DNA of 9,673 nt from Candidatus Latescibacterota bacterium. GTDB taxonomy: Bacteria > Blakebacterota > Blakebacteria > Blakebacterales > Blakebacteraceae. Of the stretch, positions 1-6,123 are shown piece by piece (within the stretch, counting starts at the first letter, position 1; each line of letters opens with the position of its first letter). Location: NCBI GenBank assembly GCA_023135015.1, contig JAGLTZ010000045.1, positions 1 through 9,673 of the forward strand, written 5' to 3'. A program made the translations under genes and the position numbers. Under the pieces are notes generated by a model, which was not told where the DNA came from, made no database searches, and saw nothing but the letters and a program-made list of their open reading frames with translations.

Positions 1-252
1 GATTCCATGTTCACGGCCATCGAGGAGGCGGTAGGGAAGAGTGTGGACGGGGCGGTGATATTCACAGCTCTTTACGGAGGATCGTGTTGGCAGGCGGCCG
101 AACGGCTCAGCAGGGAACGGCCGGAGGTCCATCACCTGACCGGGGTGAACCTGCCCATGCTGCTGGCGTTCCTGAACAAGCGCGAATCGACCAGGCTGGA
201 TGAGCTGCCCGAGGTGCTGGCCGAGTACGGTTGCCGGGGGATCAAACCTTGA
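1..252 (+). CDS. PTS mannose-type EIIA (ManX-like) domain protein, 5'-partial
   Basis: The reading frame is open from base 1 and ends at TGA 250-252, so this is the C-terminal 83 residues of a roughly 130-residue protein whose start and catalytic His lie upstream of the window. Recognisable family features are a strand followed by the YGGS loop (bases 73-84), matching the family's FGGSP/GGTP turn, and then TGVNLPMLL, a hallmark of mannose/sorbose-family EIIA. EIIA takes a phosphoryl group from HPr and passes it to EIIB in the cytoplasm. The family usually has Asp just before this loop (TDLFGGSP-like), an active-site residue in E. coli IIA-Man. Here that position is Ala (codon 67-69), and the Pro after GGS is Cys. 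The frame is followed by EIIB with a 4-base TTGA overlap, so the two are probably co-translated. The family call is firm; whether it is an active phosphocarrier is uncertain. Confidence 0.85.
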   Translation, partial: DSMFTAIEEAVGKSVDGAVIFTALYGGSCWQAAERLSRERPEVHHLTGVNLPMLLAFLNKRESTRLDELPEVLAEYGCRGIKP

Positions 253-743
253 GTCTCCTCCTCATGCGGGTCGATGATCGTCTCATCCACGGCCAGGTGA
301 CCCAGGGGTGGGGAAGTGCCCTGCACCCGGACATGTATGTCGTGGTGAATGATTCGGCGGCGTCGAGCCGGTGGGAGAGGGAGCTGTATGAGGCTTCCGC
401 ACCGGAGGGAGCGAAGATCGCCGTGCTGGGAATGGACGAGGCCGGGGACAGCCTTCAATCGTGGCTGGACAGTGAGGAGAACATTATAGTCCTTGTAGAG
501 AGCCCCCTGGATGCTCTCAGGCTTTTTAAGAAGGGGTTTTCATTCGAGTTTCTCAACGTGGGGGGCCTCCACTTCAAGGAGGGTCGTAAACGCATACTTC
601 CCTTCGTATGCGTGGATGTGGATGATATCGAGGCCTTCAGGGCTCTCCAGGCTCTGGGGGTTGAGATCGACTGTGCCGACGTTCCCGGTTGTGAGCGAAA
701 GGATCTGTTTAAATGGCTTGGCAGCGCGGCCAGCGGGAACTGA
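249..743 (+). CDS. PTS mannose/sorbose-family EIIB component
   Basis: A 164-residue cytoplasmic phosphocarrier that in the family accepts phosphate from EIIA on a His and gives it to sugar bound at EIIC/EIID. The N-terminus MSLLLMRVDDRLIHGQV is the classic EIIB-Man signature, with the phosphorylated His at residue 14. Length matches the family (about 160). I chose TTG 249 because it overlaps the EIIA stop as TTGA, has GGGGGA 8 bases upstream, and gives the expected family N-terminus. ATG 264 would leave only one residue before the conserved RVDDRLIHG and TTG 231 would add six non-conserved residues. No EIIC or EIID follows: the next gene is an MlaD homologue that overlaps this one by 31 bases. 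The membrane permease must be elsewhere or absent, which points to a regulatory or incomplete PTS. Confidence 0.9.
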   Translation: MSLLLMRVDDRLIHGQVTQGWGSALHPDMYVVVNDSAASSRWERELYEASAPEGAKIAVLGMDEAGDSLQSWLDSEENIIVLVESPLDALRLFKKGFSFEFLNVGGLHFKEGRKRILPFVCVDVDDIEAFRALQALGVEIDCADVPGCERKDLFKWLGSAASGN

Positions 744-1627
744 CGAATCTCAAGGTGGGGTCTGCGGTCCTCTTCGGGCTGCTAATCCTCATTTTCGGTT
801 CGCTATGGGGGCAGGATCTGCTCCGAACGGGCAGGACGCATAGAATAACGGTTGTTTTCGAATCGGGTTTCGGGCTGTCGACCGGAGACCCTGTACTGGT
901 CGCGGGAGTTAAAAAGGGTCAGGTATCCGGAATCGCTCTGACCCCCGATAACAGGGTGGCGGTGGAGATGCGTATAGACAACGACGTTCAGCTGTTCACC
1001 TCCAGCCTGTTCACAATCGAAAGCGAGGGATTGATCGGGGCGAGGTTCATCAATGTGACTTCGAATCCCGGCGGGACGGTGCTGGCGCCCACCGATACTC
1101 TCCTTGGCGGCAATGCTGCCAGTCTCAACGACATCTTCCGCAACATCCAGAGACTCGCAACCAGGGTTGAGGAGCTGATTGGTACGGTGCAGTCGGTGAT
1201 TTCCGACGAGGATATGCGCCAGAAGATCAGTCAGACGTATGATAATTTCAATCAGACTATCAACCTGCTGAACCAGGTTGTGGTCGACAACCAGGATATG
1301 GTGAGGGAGAGCATAGAGAATCTGGGCTCGGTTGTGGTGAACGTAAATAAAGCCCTTGTCGATAATACGGATGACCTTGAAGGGGCACTGCAGTCGATCA
1401 AGAGCGCGGGGGATCAGTTTTCTGTGGCCACCACCACGGTCGATTCGCTATCAGGGGCACTTCGGGATCTGGTTGTGCGCTTTGTATCGGGCCAGGGAAC
1501 TATATGGCGCCTGACCGAATCTGACAGCCTCTACGTGCAGATGATAACCACTTTCGCGCGCCTCGATTCACTCATCCTCGATTTCAAGAACAATCCCAAG
1601 AAATACATCAGGTTAAGCATATTCTAA
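713..1627 (+). CDS. MCE/MlaD-family envelope lipid-transport protein
   Basis: A 304-residue protein with a short basic N-terminus, one membrane segment (about residues 14-34) and an MCE domain (about 43-122) containing GLSTGDPVLVAGVKKGQV and EGLIGARFINV. A long polar helical region follows (about 140-280, rich in Asn, Gln and Asp), and the end PKKYIRLSIF is typical of MlaD-like proteins in several diderm phyla. MCE proteins form hexameric rings or tubes in the periplasm that carry phospholipids between membranes as part of MlaE/MlaF ABC systems, anchored in the inner membrane. ATG 713 has an AAAGGA ribosome-binding site 9 bases upstream, so the gene starts inside the EIIB gene with a 31-base overlap. 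No MlaE or MlaF partner is visible here; they may lie upstream of the window or elsewhere. The domain call is firm; the lipid substrate is unknown. Confidence 0.88.
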   Translation: MAWQRGQRELTNLKVGSAVLFGLLILIFGSLWGQDLLRTGRTHRITVVFESGFGLSTGDPVLVAGVKKGQVSGIALTPDNRVAVEMRIDNDVQLFTSSLFTIESEGLIGARFINVTSNPGGTVLAPTDTLLGGNAASLNDIFRNIQRLATRVEELIGTVQSVISDEDMRQKISQTYDNFNQTINLLNQVVVDNQDMVRESIENLGSVVVNVNKALVDNTDDLEGALQSIKSAGDQFSVATTTVDSLSGALRDLVVRFVSGQGTIWRLTESDSLYVQMITTFARLDSLILDFKNNPKKYIRLSIF

Positions 1628-2658
1628 TGCCGGGTGCTTCCCCACCCGTCTTTTTCGCCTTCGACGCCGGTGCAACCTCTACGCGAGCGGTGGCCGTAGA
1701 CGAAGCAGGTACGGTCCTGTGGCGTGGAGCTGCCCCCGGGGCATCCGTTTCGCGGCTCGGCGTTGAGGGAGCAGCGGGGATCGTGAATGGTCTGTGGAGG
1801 AAGGCAGTCGAGGAAGCGGGAACAGATGTCGTTGGAACCCTTCCGGCGGCTGTGGCAGGTGGTTTCGCCGGTGCGCGCTCTTCGAGGGTCCAGGATGAGG
1901 TAGCCCGGGCTATCAGCCGGCTCCTGGGGTTGGACGATGAGGATCGTTCAACGCCGGTGAGTATAACTCACGATGCACACATAGCCCTTATCGGGGCGGT
2001 AGGCGAAGAAGGTCCCGGATGCGTTGTAATAAGTGGGACCGGTTCAATCTGTATGGCCCGCGACGAAGGGGGAGCTGTGATGCTGGCCGGTGGTTGGGGG
2101 TGGCCTCTGGGTGATGAAGGGAGCGCGACCTGGGTCGGGTGGAGGGCGGTTGGGATGGGGCTCGCGGCGTGGGAGGATGGAGAGCCCTCCGAACTGACCG
2201 GCATCGTACTGGAAGCGTGGGATTTAAAGGAAAGCGAGGGCTCCGGCCAGCACGACGTTATGCTGTCGGCAGTGGAGGCCAGCAGGGAGCCGGCGAGGTA
2301 TGCGGCCCTTGCTCCACGAGTATACGAGATTGCACTACAGGGAAACCCTGGTGCAACAGCCCTCGTAGCTGAGGCTGGAGAGGCTCTTGGCCGGTTGATA
2401 GAAAGCGCATACAGGCGACTGGGCACACAGCCCGGCGGGCAGTTTCCGCTCGCCTTTATGGGAAGCCTGGCGGAGGCATGGCGGATAGAGCTGGAGGAGC
2501 CGGTCCGGCGTGGAGCCGGGCCCTATGGGAAGGACATACAGATAGTACCTGCGCTATTGCCCGCCCACGGCGGGGCGGTACTCATGGCGTTCAGGGCCGC
2601 GGGGATCGCGCCCAGCCCCGGGGCGATTGAAAGGCTCAGTGGGGAGCTGGCTTGTTGA
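1627..2658 (+). CDS. BadF/BadG/BcrA/BcrD-family sugar kinase (N-acetylglucosamine kinase-like)
   Basis: A 343-residue ASKHA-fold ATPase. Phosphate-1 loop FDAGATSTRA is at residues 12-21, a putative catalytic Asp is D116 in THDAHIAL, the adenosine/phosphate-2 motif ISGTGS is at 135-140, and GGWG..LGDEGS is at 155-166, the combination seen in N-acetylglucosamine kinases of this family. Members phosphorylate GlcNAc, GlcN or MurNAc in the cytoplasm, often in amino-sugar or cell-wall recycling; others are 2-hydroxyacyl-CoA dehydratase activators, but those carry an Fe-S Cys motif not seen here. ATG 1627 overlaps the MlaD stop by one base (TAATG), implying translational coupling; only a weak CAGG precedes it. 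Its place behind EIIA/EIIB suits sugar metabolism, but the exact substrate cannot be read from sequence. Confidence 0.85.
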   Translation: MPGASPPVFFAFDAGATSTRAVAVDEAGTVLWRGAAPGASVSRLGVEGAAGIVNGLWRKAVEEAGTDVVGTLPAAVAGGFAGARSSRVQDEVARAISRLLGLDDEDRSTPVSITHDAHIALIGAVGEEGPGCVVISGTGSICMARDEGGAVMLAGGWGWPLGDEGSATWVGWRAVGMGLAAWEDGEPSELTGIVLEAWDLKESEGSGQHDVMLSAVEASREPARYAALAPRVYEIALQGNPGATALVAEAGEALGRLIESAYRRLGTQPGGQFPLAFMGSLAEAWRIELEEPVRRGAGPYGKDIQIVPALLPAHGGAVLMAFRAAGIAPSPGAIERLSGELAC

Positions 2659-2683
2659 CACTGTGCCGGGGGCAAAACATACT
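2655..2683 (+). promoter_or_regulatory. Candidate sigma70-type promoter for ssb
   Basis: A perfect -35 TTGACA (2655-2660) overlaps the kinase stop codon TGA 2656-2658. A 17-base spacer leads to CATACT (2678-2683), 4 of 6 matches to TATAAT. The implied transcript would start near 2690 and carry a leader of about 110 bases before ssb. That leader holds a stem CTCAAC (2707-2712)/GTTGAG (2728-2733) with a 15-base loop and no convincing small gene. It assumes a standard housekeeping sigma factor. Confidence 0.5.
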
Positions 2684-2799
2684 ACGGCGAGGTGGTAGTA
2701 CAGGTACTCAACGGGCATCTGTAACCGGTTGAGAAGAAATATGTTGCGTAGGTTCACAACGATACATTCCCGGATGGCCGGGAGTGAGCGAGGGTGCAA

Positions 2800-3255
2800 A
2801 TGGGTAGCGGTTCGGTCAACAAGGCAATTCTCATAGGCAATCTGGGGGCTGACCCCGAAGTCAGGTACACAAGCAGCGGCCAGGGTGTGGCCAATTTCCG
2901 GATCGCGACTAACCGTGTCTACACCGACCGCAACGGCCAACGCCAGGAGCAAACCGAATGGCACAATATAGTTGCCTGGGGCAAGCTGGCGGAGATCTGC
3001 GAGCGGTACCTGAAGAAGGGCAGCTCAGTCTATATCGAGGGTCGCATTCAGACACGCTCCTGGGAGGACCAGTCGGGTCAGAAGCGCTGGACCACAGAGA
3101 TCGTGGCACAGCAGATGAACATGCTGGGCGCCGTGGGAGGAGCCAGGGGCGGTTTAGACCGCGACGAGACAGCCCCCACGGATGAAGAATACGCCGGAAC
3201 ACCGGGTGGCGGGTCCGGTACAGTCGAGGAAGAGGAGGACGACCTCCCCTTTTAG
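2800..3255 (+). CDS. ssb: Single-stranded DNA-binding protein
   Basis: A 151-residue SSB that coats ssDNA as a homotetramer during replication, recombination and repair. An N-terminal OB fold covers about residues 5-109, with [34 protein letters not shown] and [12 protein letters not shown]54 and W88 are the usual base-stacking aromatics. A short Gly/Glu-rich linker (110-142) precedes the acidic tip DDLPF, which recruits partner proteins. ATG 2800 has GAGGG 5 bases upstream; an in-frame GTG at 2794 would add two residues and cannot be excluded. The gene stands after a promoter-like sequence and is not in the common rpsF-ssb-rpsR arrangement. Its TAG stop is the first three bases of a palindromic element. 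Confidence 0.97.
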   Translation: MGSGSVNKAILIGNLGADPEVRYTSSGQGVANFRIATNRVYTDRNGQRQEQTEWHNIVAWGKLAEICERYLKKGSSVYIEGRIQTRSWEDQSGQKRWTTEIVAQQMNMLGAVGGARGGLDRDETAPTDEEYAGTPGGGSGTVEEEEDDLPF

Positions 3256-3312
3256 GAGCCTGCCGGATGCCAGCGCAAGCCGCAGCCGGAGAGTTTCTCC
3301 GACAGGCTCCTA
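3253..3312. repeat. 60-bp palindromic, MITE-like element with 10-bp terminal inverted repeats
   Basis: TAGGAGCCTG (3253-3262) is the exact reverse complement of CAGGCTCCTA (3303-3312). After one C/A mismatch the pairing continues with CGGA (3264-3267)/TCCG (3298-3301). The right side can instead form a separate perfect hairpin CGGAGA-GTT-TCTCCG (3287-3301), so two folds compete for the same bases. Both ends carry the dinucleotide TA, which is what a TA target-site duplication would look like. No T-run follows on the + strand, so this is not a standard Rho-independent terminator. The left arm supplies the ssb stop codon. A dispersed intergenic repeat is my preferred reading; a transcript-stabilising or processing hairpin between ssb and ptsN is the alternative. 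Confidence 0.55.
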
Positions 3313-3355
3313 GGGGACCTGCACAGGTTGAAGGATAAGACACCGGCCGGAGGAT

Positions 3356-3835
3356 ATGGAGACCTGGAAGCAGCTTGAAGAAAACGCGATCAGGCTCGAT
3401 ATCGATGCACGGAATAAAGAGAAGATCTTTGCCGTGCTCGTCGACGCTCTGATCGAGTCGGGGCAGGTGGACTCTGAACTTCCAGTCCTCGAGGAGGTAA
3501 TCCGCCGCGAGGAGGTTCTCTCAACCGGTGTGGGTAACGGTGTTGCGCTTCCCCACGCACGTCTCGACAACTTCAAGAAGTTTGCCCTTGCCTTCGGTAG
3601 ACCGGTTAAGCCGGTTGATGTCGGGGCCGTCGACGGCCAGCCCGCCGATCTCTTCTTCCTTCTGATTGCGGACAAGGACGATCCATCGCGCATCGTACGC
3701 ATCCTCGGACGCCTCGCCCGGCTGTGCGACGATGAGGGAGTGCGGAAAAACCTGAGAAAGGTGAAATCGCCTGCGAAGGTCATCGAAATGGTCCGTACCT
3801 TCGAAACCGCGCCTGCCGCCACCCGGACATCTTGA
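3356..3835 (+). CDS. ptsN: PTS EIIA, fructose/nitrogen-regulatory type (PtsN-like)
   Basis: A 159-residue PTS_EIIA type-2 domain protein. The active-site region GVGNGVALPHARLDNF places the phosphorylated His at residue 67, and the later DLFFLLIADKDDPSRIVRILGRLARL matches the conserved core. PtsN-type proteins receive phosphate from an NPr/HPr branch and act as regulators (potassium transport, stress, nitrogen control) without an attached transport domain. A stand-alone EIIA-Fru subunit would look the same, so the role is inferred. ATG 3356 is the only possible start, as a TGA lies in frame at 3329 with no start codon between. Its GGAGG (3349-3353) is only 2 bases away, an unusually tight spacing that may lower initiation. 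It is not beside rpoN or hpf, where ptsN usually sits. Confidence 0.88.
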   Translation: METWKQLEENAIRLDIDARNKEKIFAVLVDALIESGQVDSELPVLEEVIRREEVLSTGVGNGVALPHARLDNFKKFALAFGRPVKPVDVGAVDGQPADLFFLLIADKDDPSRIVRILGRLARLCDDEGVRKNLRKVKSPAKVIEMVRTFETAPAATRTS

Positions 3836-3893
3836 TAGGCCAAACCGTCCCTATCGCGACGTTCAGCCGGTTGCAGGGAGGTGACCGAGTAAG

Positions 3894-4679
3894 ATGAGCG
3901 AGCCAGATTCTGAAACGCTGCGGGTGGACCCTGAGTTAGTGCTGCCCATTCTCGAGGAGTTCGTCAGATCCGAGTTGGGAAAGACAGATCTCGACAACGG
4001 CATCATCGGACTTTCCGGGGGGCTCGATTCTTCAGTCACGGCTTCGATCTCAGTCCGGGCGCTGGGACCTGAGCGGATCAGGCTGGTTATCATGCCTCAT
4101 GAAGTGTCCAGCGAAGCAAGCCGGAAAGATGCGCTGGAAGTAGCCAATCTTCTGGGTGTGGAGCCGATCGTGGTTCCCATTACCGATATGACGAAGGGGT
4201 ATCCCGACTACGATGGGCTGGACAGGATAAGGGCAGGCAACCTGATGGCTAGGGTGCGGATGATAGTTCTCTACGATCTTTCTGCCCAACACGATGCCCT
4301 CGTTATCGGCACAAGTAACAAATCGGAATGGCTGCTTGGCTATGGAACTCTATTCGGCGACATGGCCTGTGCAATAAATCCCATTGGGGATCTTTACAAG
4401 ACACAGCTGCGGCAGCTGGCCCCCGCTCTGGGACTGCCCGAGTCGATACGCAGGAAGGTGCCCACGGCCGATCTGTGGGAAGGGCAGACGGACGAGGGTG
4501 AGCTGGGTGTGGAGTACGAGACCGCCGATGAGATCCTCTGCCGCCTTGTGGACAAAGGGCTTTCCGTCCAGGAGGTGATTGATGCGGGGTTCGATAGGGA
4601 ACTGGTGGAGAGTATGTGGGAGCGGGTGAGGCGCAGCGAGTTCAAACGGCATCTGCCTGTCATCTGCAAGCTCTCGTGA
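3894..4679 (+). CDS. nadE: NAD(+) synthetase, ammonia-dependent type
   Basis: A 261-residue cytoplasmic enzyme of the last NAD biosynthesis step, converting deamido-NAD, ammonia and ATP to NAD, AMP and PPi. The ATP-pyrophosphatase P-loop SGGLDS is at residues 41-46. GTSNKSE (139-145), GYGTLFGD and the C-terminal PTADLWEGQTDEGELGVEY segment are specific to NadE. The length fits the ammonia-dependent form, since an N-terminal nitrilase/glutaminase domain would add about 300 residues; ammonia must be free or come from a separate glutaminase. ATG 3894 has a strong GGGAGGTGA (3876-3884) 9 bases upstream. It lies 58 bases after ptsN and 6 bases before rsmI, so it is probably in the same transcript. 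Confidence 0.96.
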   Translation: MSEPDSETLRVDPELVLPILEEFVRSELGKTDLDNGIIGLSGGLDSSVTASISVRALGPERIRLVIMPHEVSSEASRKDALEVANLLGVEPIVVPITDMTKGYPDYDGLDRIRAGNLMARVRMIVLYDLSAQHDALVIGTSNKSEWLLGYGTLFGDMACAINPIGDLYKTQLRQLAPALGLPESIRRKVPTADLWEGQTDEGELGVEYETADEILCRLVDKGLSVQEVIDAGFDRELVESMWERVRRSEFKRHLPVICKLS

Positions 4680-4685
4680 CGTACG

Positions 4686-5417
4686 GTGGATGTCGATTAC
4701 CTCGATGAGCTGAAGGGACAGGTTGAGGCAGGCACCCTATATCTGGTCAGCACCCCAATAGGGCACCGTGGAGATCTCAGCCCGCGCGCCCTGGCTGTGA
4801 TCACTGCCGCCGATGTTGTAGCCGCCGAGGATACGCGTCATACAGGTTCTCTCCTGGCTTCGATGGGCGCCTCGCGTTCCCTGGTTAGCTACCACGAACA
4901 CAATAAGGAAGCAGCCGCGCGCCGACTTCTGAAGAATCTGGAGGAGGGACGGAGCGTGGCTCTTGTCTCAGACGCTGGCACGCCGGGTCTTTCAGACCCC
5001 GGTTTCGTACTGGTACGGGCGGCGGTGAAGGCCGGCGTAGCCGTGGTCGCTGTGCCGGGGCCCTCGGCGCTGCTGGCTGCCCTGGTGGTGTCGGGGTTGC
5101 CGACAGACTCATTTACCTTTGTGGGCTTCCTGCCGGGCAAAAAGGGGCGTCGTCGGCGTACCCTGGCCACCCATGCGGAACTGCCGCACACACTGGTCTT
5201 CTACGAGAGTCCCCACCGGATTGCCTCTACACTCGCCGATATGGCCGAAGTCTACGGCGATCGCTGGGCCTGTGTGTGCCGTGAGCTGACAAAAAAATTC
5301 GAGGAGATCCGGCGCGACAGGTTGGGTGCTCTGGCAGAATTTTATGAAACATCAGAAGCAAGGGGGGAGTTTACAGTTATAGTGGCCGGGGCCGCATACG
5401 ACGGAACGCTTCAATAA
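4686..5417 (+). CDS. rsmI: 16S rRNA (cytidine-1402 2'-O)-methyltransferase
   Basis: A 243-residue tetrapyrrole-methylase-fold enzyme that 2'-O-methylates C1402 in the decoding centre of 16S rRNA using SAM. Motifs run in family order: STPIG (22-26), EDTRHTGSLL (48-57), SYHEHN (68-73), SDAGTPGLSDPG (95-106), VPGPSALLAAL (123-133), FLPGKKGRR (148-156), FYESPHR (172-178) and RELTKKFEE (199-207). It lacks the roughly 40-residue C-terminal extension of the E. coli protein (286 residues); shorter forms are common. GTG 4686 gives about 15 residues before the conserved core. It has no clear ribosome-binding site but lies 6 bases after the nadE stop, so translation may depend on re-initiation. Confidence 0.95.
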   Translation: MDVDYLDELKGQVEAGTLYLVSTPIGHRGDLSPRALAVITAADVVAAEDTRHTGSLLASMGASRSLVSYHEHNKEAAARRLLKNLEEGRSVALVSDAGTPGLSDPGFVLVRAAVKAGVAVVAVPGPSALLAALVVSGLPTDSFTFVGFLPGKKGRRRRTLATHAELPHTLVFYESPHRIASTLADMAEVYGDRWACVCRELTKKFEEIRRDRLGALAEFYETSEARGEFTVIVAGAAYDGTLQ

Positions 5418-5424
5418 TTGCAGA

Positions 5425-5454
5425 TCAGTCTGTATCATACAGTGCTGTGACTGA
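5425..5454. promoter_or_regulatory. Palindrome at the tmk start (operator or initiation hairpin candidate)
   Basis: CTGTATCATACAG (5430-5442) is a perfect 6+1+6 palindrome. It is bracketed by TCAGT (5425-5429) and its complement ACTGA (5450-5454), the latter inside the first tmk codons. The GTG start (5447-5449) lies within the structure. The core holds TATCAT (5433-5438), a fair -10 match, with TTCAAT 17 bases upstream. A regulator site, a weak internal promoter and a structure hiding the start codon are all possible; the sequence does not choose between them. Confidence 0.3.
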
Positions 5455-6118
5455 GTCAACGAATCAGCTTCCCGGCACGTTTGTCACCTTTGAAGGTGTG
5501 GACGGATCGGGCAAGAGCACACAGACTGAGGCACTGGCCGGGGCATTGACGAGCCGGGGATACAGCATTCTTACCAGCCGAGAGCCCGGCGGTACGCCGG
5601 TGGCCGAGAGGATCAGGGATATCCTGCTCGACCCCGGTGTGAAATCGATGGCCTGGTCGACTGAGGTGCTTCTATACCTGGCGAGCAGGGCCGAGCACGT
5701 GGCTTCGGTTTTGAGGCCGGCCCTGGAGCGGGGTGAGATCGTAATCTGCGATCGTTTCCTCGATTCCACCCTGGCATACCAGGCGTTCGGCCGCGACGGA
5801 GGCAACGGCGATACAGCCTCCGCCCTCCGGTCCATCCGGAAGGCCAATGAGCTGAGCACCGGCGGGCTCGGGCCTGAGCTGACGTTCCTGCTCGACCTCG
5901 ATCCCGGAGAGGGGCTCGCCAGAACCAGGGACGCCGGGCGAGTTCCCGACCGGTTGGAAGGGGAGGGTCTGGCGTTCCTGGAACGTGTCCGGGCCGGTTT
6001 CCTCCAGCTCGCCGAGGAGGAACCGGGTCGCATAGTGGTGGTGGATGGGTCGCGTCCACCATCCGACATTGCAGCAGAGGTACTGAACCTCACCCTTACG
6101 CACCTTCGGCGGAAGTGA
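5447..6118 (+). CDS. tmk: Thymidylate (dTMP) kinase
   Basis: A 223-residue P-loop kinase that phosphorylates dTMP to dTDP with ATP for dTTP synthesis. The Walker A loop GVDGSGKST is at 17-25. REPGGTP (45-51), SRAEH (80-84) and DRF (102-104, with DSTLAYQ after) are nucleotide-binding motifs, followed by a LID region RVPDRLEGEGLAFLERVRAGF. Length is close to the usual 205-220, with a slightly long N-terminus. GTG 5447 is the only start giving the full P-loop strand that I can find between the rsmI stop and the core. No ribosome-binding site precedes it; instead a palindrome covers the start. The gene sits 29 bases after rsmI and its stop is 5 bases before the protease ATG. Confidence 0.95.
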   Translation: MTESTNQLPGTFVTFEGVDGSGKSTQTEALAGALTSRGYSILTSREPGGTPVAERIRDILLDPGVKSMAWSTEVLLYLASRAEHVASVLRPALERGEIVICDRFLDSTLAYQAFGRDGGNGDTASALRSIRKANELSTGGLGPELTFLLDLDPGEGLARTRDAGRVPDRLEGEGLAFLERVRAGFLQLAEEEPGRIVVVDGSRPPSDIAAEVLNLTLTHLRRK

Positions 6119-6123
6119 CTGTT

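Noticed and set aside
2741..2835. Small ORF in the ssb leader starting at ATG 2741
   Set aside because: About 31 codons overlapping the ssb start in another frame, with no convincing ribosome-binding site and an unremarkable product.
3253..3312. Rho-independent terminator after ssb
   Set aside because: The stem is long but the bases after the right arm are GGGGACC with no T-run on the + strand, so it is listed as a palindromic repeat instead.
3310..3843. 177-codon antisense open frame within the ptsN-like gene
   Set aside because: It is the mirror of a well-supported EIIA gene, low in complexity (Ser/Arg-rich) and without motifs.
5430..5442. LexA (SOS) box at tmk
   Set aside because: The half sites CTGT and ACAG are present but separated by 5 bases rather than the 8 of the E. 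coli-type box, so it is left as an unassigned palindrome.
5464..6093. 209-codon antisense open frame within tmk
   Set aside because: The + strand frame is an unmistakable thymidylate kinase. The antisense product is Arg/Ser/Pro-rich with no recognisable motif, as expected from codon bias in GC-rich DNA.
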